Positions 16,076 through 22,673 of a DNA stretch of 64,000 bases are shown piece by piece. Made by a program: the position numbers and the translations under genes. Numbering within the stretch: position 1 is the stretch's first letter; each line of letters begins with the position of its first letter. The stretch lies in NCBI GenBank assembly GCA_950022695.1, contig CATLLN010000002.1, positions 186,001-250,000 on the forward strand, given 5' to 3'. This DNA comes from an uncultured bacterium. GTDB taxonomy: Bacteria; Cyanobacteriota; Vampirovibrionia; Gastranaerophilales; Gastranaerophilaceae. The notes beneath the pieces were generated by a model. That model did not search any database and was not told the origin of the DNA. It saw only the letters and a program-made list of their open reading frames with translations.

Positions 16076-17317
16076 TTAACCCTTGCAAATATCGTGCCTG
16101 TATTTCATTCCGTCAAAACTTATTTGTGCTAAGTCTTCATAAAGATAATTACGAGCTCTGGTCAGCGTTGAAGCAGTTCTGGTTAATACAAAAACCTCAT
16201 TTTGTCCTGTAATATATTTACCATCCAACCCTTTTTTAACATTTATAAACCCGAGATTCTTAATATCATCAACCAGCTCCAGCCCACTAATATATTTACC
16301 CTCGCTGCGGGAAGATACAACCGCAGTAACAGAAGATAAATCATTTATCTTAATTTGTTCGTAATCATCCGAAAACAAACCTTCAATACATGCTGTAAAC
16401 AATTTAATTAAATTTTCATCAAGAAGATTCAAAACAGATGCCGCATCAAAATCCTGTAAAAACGACTTAAATTCATTGATATAGAATTTATCTTCACCTG
16501 TCATAACACATTCGACACCAAGAATTCCGACATACGGTTCACCTTTTTTATCCAATGAAACAAGCGCATTTCGTACAACATTTTGAACCCTTTGCACAAC
16601 AAGCTCTGAAACCCGATAATCTGGCACATAGCATCCTGAGCCATTGGTTAAAATTCCACCGTCTCCATCTTCTAAAAACTTATAATTTCCGACAACCGCA
16701 AACGGCAAAGAACTATAACCGTCAGTTACAAAATAGACGGTAAAATTATGTCCAAATACGTATTCCTCAAGTAATACTCCGCTTTCACCTCTCGAGAACA
16801 GATTTTCCAAAAACTGACCCGCAAGAGATACCGTTGTACAAACGAGTCTATCACCAATATTATTTGATTCAAAACATTTAATTGTAACAGGAAAATTTGC
16901 AGTTCTTAACCAGTCTTCTGCCATCTGTTGCTTATCAAAAACCCCAAATTTAGAGGTCTGTGCATGAATTTTATACAAAAACTTTTTACCTGCCGCCTTG
17001 TTTAATGCTATATTACAAGCTTCTTTTACAGGTCCAAAAATGCTCTGCCCATTAGACATAAAAAACGACACAATATCAGATTTTAAAGCTAATTCTGATA
17101 CCGGAACAGTTAAAGAAATTTCGTTTTCTAAAGCAAACTTCAAAAGACCTGTTAAATCATCTTCACGTAAGTCTACATTTGTATAATTTTCTGATTCAAT
17201 ACCATTTCCCGAAGCTACAAAAACCTTACATACCCCTTGAGATACTAACTTTTGTGCAAGTGATGATGCTGCAGCGCCTTTACCCACAATTAAAATATTT
17301 TTCTTATCGTTTTCCAT
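16076..17317 (-). CDS. PurD-like ATP-grasp protein with altered active-site motifs
   Basis: The 413-aa protein aligns in order with phosphoribosylamine-glycine ligase (PurD). It has an N-terminal GKGAAASSLAQKL (PurD has GSGGREHA), IFGPVKEACNIALNKAAGKKFL, an ATP-grasp core with LLEEYVFGHNFTVYF, and ILTNGSGCYVPD (PurD has PNTGGMGAYSPAP). The C-terminus has FKSFLQDFDAASVL where PurD has a GDPETQ-like loop. The fold is clear, but several signature residues are lost, so activity as PurD is doubtful. It may be a paralogue with a new substrate, or inactive. TATAAT lies exactly 6 bases before the ATG (17324-17329). Confidence 0.65.
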   Translation of the reverse strand: MENDKKNILIVGKGAAASSLAQKLVSQGVCKVFVASGNGIESENYTNVDLREDDLTGLLKFALENEISLTVPVSELALKSDIVSFFMSNGQSIFGPVKEACNIALNKAAGKKFLYKIHAQTSKFGVFDKQQMAEDWLRTANFPVTIKCFESNNIGDRLVCTTVSLAGQFLENLFSRGESGVLLEEYVFGHNFTVYFVTDGYSSLPFAVVGNYKFLEDGDGGILTNGSGCYVPDYRVSELVVQRVQNVVRNALVSLDKKGEPYVGILGVECVMTGEDKFYINEFKSFLQDFDAASVLNLLDENLIKLFTACIEGLFSDDYEQIKINDLSSVTAVVSSRSEGKYISGLELVDDIKNLGFINVKKGLDGKYITGQNEVFVLTRTASTLTRARNYLYEDLAQISFDGMKYRHDICKG

Positions 17318-17362
17318 AAAATAATTATACTACACAAAATGTATGATTTTTGTTAAGTTAAT

Positions 17363-17392
17363 TTAAGAATTTCAAATAAATTATGCTATAAT
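17363..17392 (+). promoter_or_regulatory. Extended -10 promoter
   Basis: TTAAGA, an 18-base spacer ending TGC, and TATAAT form an extended -10 promoter for the small Asn-rich gene. The mRNA leader would be about 50 nt and contains GAAAGG. Confidence 0.65.
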
Positions 17393-17449
17393 CGTGACAA
17401 GGATACAAATTTTATTAAATAAATACCAAGTAGAAAGGTATATAGTCAG

Positions 17450-17695
17450 ATGGCAGGTTTAGTTAATTTATTATCAAATGTTTTTCAGCAATCACCGCGT
17501 GTGAATGTATCATCTCCTGTTGTTACACAGTCTAACAACAGTAATCCATACAGTAACAATCCATTTGTTAACTACAACGGAAACCGTTATAATCAATTTT
17601 ACGCCCAAAACAAACCTGTAAAAGGCGGCTATTTCGCAGGATATTACAACGGCAAACAAAATATTGTCGGCAGACGATTATTTGTAGAAGTATAA
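17450..17695 (+). CDS. Small Asn-rich protein (81 aa)
   Basis: I do not recognise this protein. It is short, low in charge and rich in Asn, Ser, Pro and Tyr, with an N-terminal amphipathic stretch (MAGLVNLLSNVFQQ). Its conserved-looking end reads GYFAGYYNGKQNIVGRRLFV. No signal peptide or membrane helix is evident. The strong promoter and the perfect terminator right after the stop mean it is expressed as a single-gene transcript. Confidence 0.65.
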   Translation: MAGLVNLLSNVFQQSPRVNVSSPVVTQSNNSNPYSNNPFVNYNGNRYNQFYAQNKPVKGGYFAGYYNGKQNIVGRRLFVEV

Positions 17696-17730
17696 AAAAA
17701 TATGGGGCTGTATAAGCCCCATATTTTTTT
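17694..17730. terminator. Bidirectional terminator
   Basis: TATGGGGCT pairs with AGCCCCATA around a 5-base loop, flanked by A7 and T7. It serves the small Asn-rich gene on plus and the aminotransferase on minus. Confidence 0.9.
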
Positions 17731-18970
17731 AATACTTAAATCCGTCAGCTTTCATTCTATCAATTACTTCCTGCAATTTTTCATCACTGCATACATATGA
17801 TATGCGGAAAAATCCTTTGCCGTATTCTCCAAAAGCATCACCAGGTACAACTACTATACCTGATTTTTCAAGTAAATCTTCACAGAATTTAAATGATGAT
17901 TCATATTTTTTCGGAATCGGAAGCCATAAATAGAAAGTTGTGTGAGGCAACTTCGCATCATCAATTTCCCATCCGAGTTCTTTTAAACCTTTCACCATAA
18001 TTGCTTGTTTACGGCGATAAGCTGCATTTCCTTGCGCAATATAATCTTCACCTTCAGGAGAATTCATAATATACGCACAAGCCTTCTGCAATGCTTTGAA
18101 AATACCGTTATCAATAGTAGATTTTGCCTTACCGAAACGTGAAATAACCTCCGCATTACCGCACATCCAACCTAAACGCCAGCCGGTAATTGCATACGGT
18201 TTAGACAAGCTGAAAAGTTCAACTGCAACATCTTTTGCACCCTTAAGTTCTAAAACACTGAAAGGTTTTTCATCTTCATTAAAATATAAATCACAATATG
18301 CAGCATCTGCAATTAACAAATAATTATGTCTTTTACAAAAATCAATTACACTTTGAACGTATTCTTTTGTTGCAGAAGCTCCGAGCGGATTGTTCGGATA
18401 ATTTATTATAACAGCTTTAACCTTTTTAGAATCCAACCCTGCCGCTTCAAGATTACCCAAAACCTGTTCCATATCAGGCATATAATTGTTTTCAGCAGTC
18501 AAAGGTATAGGAAAAGCCTTACCGCCTGAACACTGAACCATTTGACCGTAAGAAGCATACCCGGGATCCGGAATCAAGATAATTTCTTTTTCCAACTCGT
18601 CAGATTTTGGATTAATAAGGAATCTGATTAAATTCGCAAGCCCGTCTTTTGAACCCAAAAGAGAAAAAATTTCTTTATTCACATCAAGCTCTACGCCAAA
18701 ACGGTTTTTCATACGCTCAGCTACAGCCTGCCTGAAATACAATTCTCCACGTGTGACAGAATATGTGTGAATATTATCTTCTGTCAAAAACTCTTTTAAT
18801 TTTTCAATAAGCATAGCTGGCGGATTTGCAGTCGGAGCACCCATTGAAAGTGCAATCGGCGCACGGTTTTTCTTTGCCAGGCTATCTGCCAATTGCGCGG
18901 TTTTTTCTTTCAACTTAACCATAATATATGTATCTAAAGCCATTACTTCATCATTAAATAAATTTTCCAT
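17729..18970 (-). CDS. Class I/II PLP aminotransferase
   Basis: This 413-aa fold-type I aminotransferase carries HTYSVTRGELYFRQAVAER, the IINYPNNPLGASA substrate block, DAAYCDLYF (Asp that binds the PLP ring), and SLSKPYAITGWRLGW, where Lys forms the Schiff base. Likely substrates are aspartate, alanine or LL-diaminopimelate; the sequence alone does not decide. It stands alone, bounded by a terminator downstream and a dispersed repeat upstream. Confidence 0.85.
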   Translation of the reverse strand: MENLFNDEVMALDTYIMVKLKEKTAQLADSLAKKNRAPIALSMGAPTANPPAMLIEKLKEFLTEDNIHTYSVTRGELYFRQAVAERMKNRFGVELDVNKEIFSLLGSKDGLANLIRFLINPKSDELEKEIILIPDPGYASYGQMVQCSGGKAFPIPLTAENNYMPDMEQVLGNLEAAGLDSKKVKAVIINYPNNPLGASATKEYVQSVIDFCKRHNYLLIADAAYCDLYFNEDEKPFSVLELKGAKDVAVELFSLSKPYAITGWRLGWMCGNAEVISRFGKAKSTIDNGIFKALQKACAYIMNSPEGEDYIAQGNAAYRRKQAIMVKGLKELGWEIDDAKLPHTTFYLWLPIPKKYESSFKFCEDLLEKSGIVVVPGDAFGEYGKGFFRISYVCSDEKLQEVIDRMKADGFKY

Positions 18971-19036
18971 ATTTTTCTTCCTTACTATTTCTGTTTTCGG
19001 ATTGGATTAAATGCCCAACACACATTTATCCCTTTA

Positions 19037-19163
19037 CCGCCTGTCAAAACATAGATTTGTTCGCTCATTTCGTTACACTCCATTCACAACGGCGGGATCG
19101 TAATGTTCCGTCTTCAGTTTGCCGGCTAATCGCCGCCAAATTCAGACTTCACACCGGCTGACG
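19037..19163. repeat. Dispersed intergenic repeat, copy 2
   Basis: This shares ordered blocks with 3245-3370 (CGCCTGT, CACAACGGCGG, AATGTTCCGTC, GACTTCACACCGGCTGACG). It ends directly at the stop codon of the downstream-coded ABC ATPase. Both copies have the same orientation relative to the gene they follow. Confidence 0.6.
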
Positions 19164-19883
19164 CTAATTTTGCATTTGCATAGGTCCTTCAAGAGAAGCT
19201 GTTACAAATTGTTTTGTGTACGGATTATCCTGTTTTAAAAGTTCGGTTGGTGTTCCTTGAAACACAATTTTTCCATCGTACAACATTATAACACGATCAG
19301 CAGTTCTTGTAATCGTTGACATCTGGTGTGTTACAACAATAGATGCCGCATTAATCTCACGCTTTAAGCTTACAATATAGTCCTCAATCAGCGTTGATGA
19401 CATCGGATCAAGCCCCGCGGTCGGTTCATCGTATAATATCGTATTTGGTTTTGTTACAATTGCACGGGCAAAACTTACCCTTTTTTGCATGCCGCCTGAA
19501 AGTTCAGACGGAAACTTATTTTCTATCCCTTTTAAGCCCACAAGTTCAAGCTTTTGAGATACTATTTTTTTTATTTCATCTTTTGTGTATTTTTTTCTTA
19601 AATCTTTTCTTTCACGAAGCGCAAACGAAATATTATCAGCAACAGTCAGCGAATCAAACAAAGCTGAATATTGGAAAACCATTGCAATATCGCCTTCAGA
19701 GGTTAAAATTTCGCCGCTGTCAAATGGTATAAGCCCGCAGATAAGTTTTAACACAGTACTTTTACCTGAACCGGAAAACCCCACAATTGCAAGGACTTCT
19801 CCGTCTGCTACTTTAAAAGATATATCGTTAATGACTGTTCTTTCATCAAACTTTTTAATAAGATTTCTAACTTCAATACTCAT
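19164..19883 (-). CDS. mlaF: ABC transporter ATPase, MlaF type
   Basis: This is the ATPase of an Mla-type phospholipid transport system in the inner membrane. The 239-aa protein has Walker A GFSGSGKST (about 34-42), the Q-loop MVFQYSALFDSLTV, signature LSGGMQKRVSFARAI, Walker B TILYDEPTAGLDP and a switch His in VVTHQMS. The 'QYSALFDSLTV' and 'GGMQKR' wording is characteristic of MlaF. The mlaE permease gene lies 14 bases upstream. An MlaD (MCE) partner is not in the window. Confidence 0.9.
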   Translation of the reverse strand: MSIEVRNLIKKFDERTVINDISFKVADGEVLAIVGFSGSGKSTVLKLICGLIPFDSGEILTSEGDIAMVFQYSALFDSLTVADNISFALRERKDLRKKYTKDEIKKIVSQKLELVGLKGIENKFPSELSGGMQKRVSFARAIVTKPNTILYDEPTAGLDPMSSTLIEDYIVSLKREINAASIVVTHQMSTITRTADRVIMLYDGKIVFQGTPTELLKQDNPYTKQFVTASLEGPMQMQN

Positions 19884-19897
19884 AATTTAACCTTTTT

Positions 19898-20710
19898 TTA
19901 AAAGAAAAATAATACTGCAAACACCATATCAAGTACAACGATTGCAATAAATGACCATACAACGGCTTTTGTGGTTGCAAGTCCGACACCTTTCGCGCCG
20001 CCTGATGCGTAGAATCCGCAGGTACAGCTGATAAGTGAAATTGTTGCGCCAAATGATGCGGCTTTAAGCAGACATACGCCTAAATCCTTCATATATAATC
20101 CAAGCCCCGCAGAATCGAAATACGCTCTATACGTAAGTCCTGCAAACATATCAGATGTCACGGCACCTAACAGAACCCCGACAACAGAAGCTAAGATTAC
20201 CACAAACGGCATCATAATCATACCTGACAACACGCGCGGCACAAAAAGATAACTGACAGAATCCACACCCAAAACATCTATTGCATCAACCTGTTCTGTA
20301 ACCCGCATTGTCGCAAGTTCCGACGCTAATGATGAGCCAATCATAGATGTTATTGCAAACCCTGACATAATTGCACCGACTTCACGCACGATAAGAATTG
20401 TCATAAGCATTCCAACAAAGTTTCCGCCGCCCTGTTTAACCATTTCATGCGCAACTTGAGATGCGACAATAATCGATGTCATCCCGACAATTGAAAGCGT
20501 AATAGGCAAAGAGCTTACACCAAACCTGTCGCACTGTGCCAAAAGCTCTTTTCCGTCAATTTCGCGTTTCAAAATAGCTTTAACGACATGCACACCCATC
20601 TGTGCAATTTTACCTAAAGTATCCAAAAAGTCAGCAAACACAACCAGAAATTGTGAAAAGACTTTATAAGTCGCCGACTGTTTAAGATATTTTTGTAACG
20701 CTGTTGCCAT
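19898..20710 (-). CDS. mlaE: MlaE-family lipid transport permease
   Basis: The 270-aa inner-membrane permease works with MlaF to move phospholipids between membranes. Five or six hydrophobic segments are visible. The family core is present: LPITLSIVGMTSIIVASQVAHEM, REVGAIMSGFAITSMIGSSLASELATMRVTEQ (a Glu-rich coupling region near 109-140) and DVLGVDSVSYLFVPRVL. It is co-transcribed with mlaF. The start has no SD; TATAAT is 6 bases before the ATG (20717-20722). Confidence 0.92.
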   Translation of the reverse strand: MATALQKYLKQSATYKVFSQFLVVFADFLDTLGKIAQMGVHVVKAILKREIDGKELLAQCDRFGVSSLPITLSIVGMTSIIVASQVAHEMVKQGGGNFVGMLMTILIVREVGAIMSGFAITSMIGSSLASELATMRVTEQVDAIDVLGVDSVSYLFVPRVLSGMIMMPFVVILASVVGVLLGAVTSDMFAGLTYRAYFDSAGLGLYMKDLGVCLLKAASFGATISLISCTCGFYASGGAKGVGLATTKAVVWSFIAIVVLDMVFAVLFFF

Positions 20711-20817
20711 AACGAAATTATACTAAAAATAAATAAGAGTGTAAAGCTTGGTTCTATATATAGAAACCCTTTTTAATTAAATTGATATATTATTTTCATA
20801 ACAAAAAGGAGGATAAT

Positions 20818-21003
20818 ATGAATTATAAAAAATTAGACAAACTATTTGAACTTACATCCGGCTTGATAGAACTTATGCAAAGTTATTGCGAAAACGAAAA
20901 ATGCTTAAGTCTTGTTGCAATAAAACCCGGATTGAAATATTTAGGTATAATTTTGGGTCGAATATATTGTACAATTTTTACAGATACTCAAAGAAAAAAT
21001 TAA
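20818..21003 (+). CDS. Small hypothetical protein (61 aa)
   Basis: I do not recognise this protein. ATG 20818 follows a perfect AAAGGAGG by 6 bases, which decides the start over an upstream in-frame ATG. The product is amphipathic, with MNYKKLDKLFELTSGLIELM at the N-terminus, two Cys residues (SYCENEKC) and a hydrophobic patch near residues 36-50. It stands at the edge of the repeat-rich block, with no partner gene on its strand. Confidence 0.55.
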   Translation: MNYKKLDKLFELTSGLIELMQSYCENEKCLSLVAIKPGLKYLGIILGRIYCTIFTDTQRKN

Positions 21004-21081
21004 ATTTTGGCACTCCAAGAATTGACCCGAAATCTAATACTATAATACGTAATAAAGTGGGATTTTCTTTATAAACAGCAC

Positions 21082-21110
21082 TTGACAAACAAAAAAAAAT
21101 CGTAAATAAT
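21082..21110 (+). promoter_or_regulatory. Strong promoter of a small RNA
   Basis: A perfect TTGACA, a 17-base spacer and AATAAT (5 of 6). No ORF with an SD follows, but a terminator lies about 110 bases on. Confidence 0.75.
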
Positions 21111-21116
21111 AAGCAT

Positions 21117-21223
21117 ATAGGGGCAAGCCCTAAAGAAAGCGACTTCCTTAGGACTTGACTTTGTACCCTATGTTAAGACTTGAAAAATAGTTCTAGTAGT
21201 TCCAATACTGGGACTATTTTTTT
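21117..21223 (+). ncRNA. Candidate antisense RNA (antitoxin-like), about 107 nt
   Basis: The transcript from the promoter at 21082-21110 would begin near 21117. It contains a hairpin CCTAA-A-GAA/TTC-C-TTAGG enclosed by ATAGGG/CCCTAT, and ends in a terminator at 21183-21223 (AAAAATAGTTC paired with GGGACTATTTTT, then T7). About 50 nt are complementary to the 3' half of the minus-strand small ORF at 21173-21271. The convergent overlap, strong promoter and short length fit a type I antitoxin. I match it to no named RNA family. Confidence 0.6.
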
Positions 21224-21271
21224 GTGTGCCTTAGCAAAGACATACAAAAAGTATTCTAGCCATATTAACAT
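21173..21271 (-). CDS. 32-aa hydrophobic peptide, candidate type I toxin
   Basis: A 33-codon frame starts at ATG 21271 behind AGAGGGGGTGA, an unusually strong Shine-Dalgarno spaced 4-5 bases away. The peptide begins MLIWLEYFLYVFAKAHKK, a short hydrophobic stretch with a basic turn, and continues into a Leu-rich, Lys-ended tail. This is the general build of membrane-acting type I toxins, though the sequence matches none I know. Its 3' half overlaps the opposing small RNA. A regulatory leader peptide is an alternative, but no gene follows on this strand. Confidence 0.55.
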   Translation of the reverse strand: MLIWLEYFLYVFAKAHKKIVPVLELLELFFKS

Positions 21272-21278
21272 GTTATCA

Positions 21279-21326
21279 CCCCCTCTCTGACCGATTTCTT
21301 TGTATAATCGTGTGTGTCAGCGGGAG
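21279..21326 (-). promoter_or_regulatory. Leader hairpin sequestering the toxin ribosome-binding site
   Basis: On the minus strand three helices stack: CTCCC (21326-21322) with GGGGG (21283-21279), CTGAC with GTCAG (21320-21316/21291-21287), and CGATT with AATCG (21310-21306/21296-21292). The GGGGG strand is the Shine-Dalgarno of the 32-aa ORF, so the folded leader should block translation. Confidence 0.6.
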
Positions 21327-21378
21327 CTCAGGTACAACCCTGCAATCATCTTATTATAAAATTTATTTACAGTCTATA

Positions 21379-21490
21379 ATTATCATAATTTCGTTTTACG
21401 TCACTCCGGCCTTTGAGCCGGAGTCTAATGTTTGGTCGGTTTGTAATAGATTCCGGATCGGAGTCCGGAATGACGTCACGTTATGATAAT
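21379..21490. repeat. 112-bp nested palindromic element
   Basis: Its ends are inverted copies, ATTATCATAA and TTATGATAAT. Inside lie two GC-rich hairpins, CTCCGGC/GCCGGAG and ATTCCGGA/TCCGGAAT, bordered by CGTCA and TGACG. This resembles the 'GTCATTCCGGA' class of short palindromic repeats seen in many genomes. It carries no gene. Confidence 0.75.
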
Positions 21491-21728
21491 CATTCGTAAC
21501 AACGTTCACCCCCTTGCAGAGCTCAACTCAAATTCTTGCTTTAGATATAACCAGCAGCTATATTGCCCCGTCCGGCCGAGGACCTTGCGGAGCTCAACTG
21601 TTGAGATGACTTGGAAACCACTACCCCCTGTCGAGCATTAAACGGCAACGCTCACACTTGCTCCAAGACTCAACGTCTTGTCGATGCGTGTTCGCCTCTC
21701 GCTTACGCTCGTGCCTCTGCTCGACAGT
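21491..21728. other. Structured non-coding stretch with short direct repeats
   Basis: Two copies of CTTGC(A/G)GAGCTCAACT occur at about 21513 and 21586. C-rich blocks (CCCCC at about 21509 and 21623) would be SD-like GGGGGT on the minus strand, as in the 32-aa ORF, but only tiny frames follow them. CTGTCGAGC (21628) pairs with GCTCGACAG (21719) around a hairpin CAAGAC/GTCTTG. These may be decayed relatives of the toxin-like locus. No credible gene is seen. Confidence 0.4.
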
Positions 21729-21754
21729 AAAAAAAACGGACAGCAAGCTGTCCG
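21729..21754 (-). terminator. Terminator of cobO
   Basis: CGGACAGC-AA-GCTGTCCG is followed on minus by eight T, about 60 bases past the cobO stop. Confidence 0.9.
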
Positions 21755-21813
21755 CTTATTTCATTTCTGAAACAAAAAAGGATTCACATTAACCTAAAAT
21801 TATTTCGTTAATT

Positions 21814-22347
21814 CTAGTACTCTATTCCCTGTCTTGCCATTACGCCCATATCAAAGTAATGCTTCACAGGTTTCATCTCGGTTACAAGGTGTGCCATTGC
21901 AACCAATTCAGGGTGCGCATAACGTCCTGTCAAAACTATTTCCAGGTTTTCAGGCTTATGCAGCAATGTATCTTTAATTTCACTGACTTTAATCATATTC
22001 ATCACAGTGCAAATATTAATCTCATCAAGAATAATTAATTGGTATTTACCGGAATTTATTGCCTGTTTTGCAAATTCCCAGCCGCGTTTTGCCTCTTTGT
22101 AATCATCAAGGCATACGTTATGAGAATAACAAACCCTGTCCATACCAAACTGAACTACTTCCAGATTTTTAGAAAAGTGTGTTGATGATGCGATTTCACC
22201 GTATGTTGTGGCTCCGTCCCCTTTAGTAAATTGAATAATTAAAACCTTCCAGTCATGACCCAGCGCTCTCATAGCTAAGCCCAATGATGCTGTTGTTTTT
22301 CCCTTGCCATCTCCTGTATAGATTTGTATATATCCGTGCTCTAACAC
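21814..22347 (-). CDS. cobO: Cob(I)alamin (corrinoid) adenosyltransferase
   Basis: This enzyme transfers the 5'-deoxyadenosyl group of ATP to cobalamin or cobinamide. The 177-aa protein has the CobO/BtuR P-loop YTGDGKGKTTASLGLAMRALG near the N-terminus, VLIIQFTKG, LIILDEINIC (Walker B-like) and LTGRYAHPELVAMAHLVTEM. The start is a GTG at 22347 with GGAGG 10 bases upstream. A promoter is visible at 22382-22410. No B12 riboswitch core was recognised in the leader. No other corrinoid gene is near, so it may act in salvage. Confidence 0.93.
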   Translation of the reverse strand: MLEHGYIQIYTGDGKGKTTASLGLAMRALGHDWKVLIIQFTKGDGATTYGEIASSTHFSKNLEVVQFGMDRVCYSHNVCLDDYKEAKRGWEFAKQAINSGKYQLIILDEINICTVMNMIKVSEIKDTLLHKPENLEIVLTGRYAHPELVAMAHLVTEMKPVKHYFDMGVMARQGIEY

Positions 22348-22381
22348 TTATTACTAACCTCCAAAATACACTTAGCTTCCT

Positions 22382-22410
22382 AGTATAATTGTAAACTATC
22401 TTCGAGTAAA
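22382..22410 (-). promoter_or_regulatory. Promoter of cobO
   Basis: On minus, TTTACT, a 17-base spacer and TATACT, about 35 bases before the GTG start. The remainder of the 326-base gap holds only the terminator at 22545-22579. Confidence 0.6.
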
Positions 22411-22544
22411 CCTTAATCGTTCAATAGATTGAAAAAAACTATCCTTTAATCTCATTCCCGATTTGTATATCCATCATAGAATAAATTATTGGTTTTGACT
22501 AACTTTTTTTTATTGGCATGCCAAAGTCTTTACAATTATTTTTA

Positions 22545-22579
22545 AGTAAAAAATGAAAGGGTCATATCATAACCCTTTC
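22545..22579 (-). terminator. Terminator of the 589-aa TPR gene
   Basis: On minus GAAAGGGTT-(8 nt)-ACCCTTTC is followed by ATTTTTTAC. It lies about 95 bases past the stop. Confidence 0.75.
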
Positions 22580-22673
22580 GACAATTTTTAATTTCTATAA
22601 AAAATTTACAAAATTTTTGTTAATTTAGATTACAAAACACTTGCAAAATCCCAAACAAGTCTTGCTGTATGGG

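Noticed and set aside
21059-21240. 6S RNA or SRP RNA in the candidate small-RNA locus
   Set aside because: It is too short for 6S RNA (about 107 nt) and lacks the SRP apical loop and its conserved internal bulge.
22348-22673. Cobalamin riboswitch upstream of cobO
   Set aside because: I could not find the B12-box or the kissing-loop pattern; the leader before the GTG is only about 30 nt.
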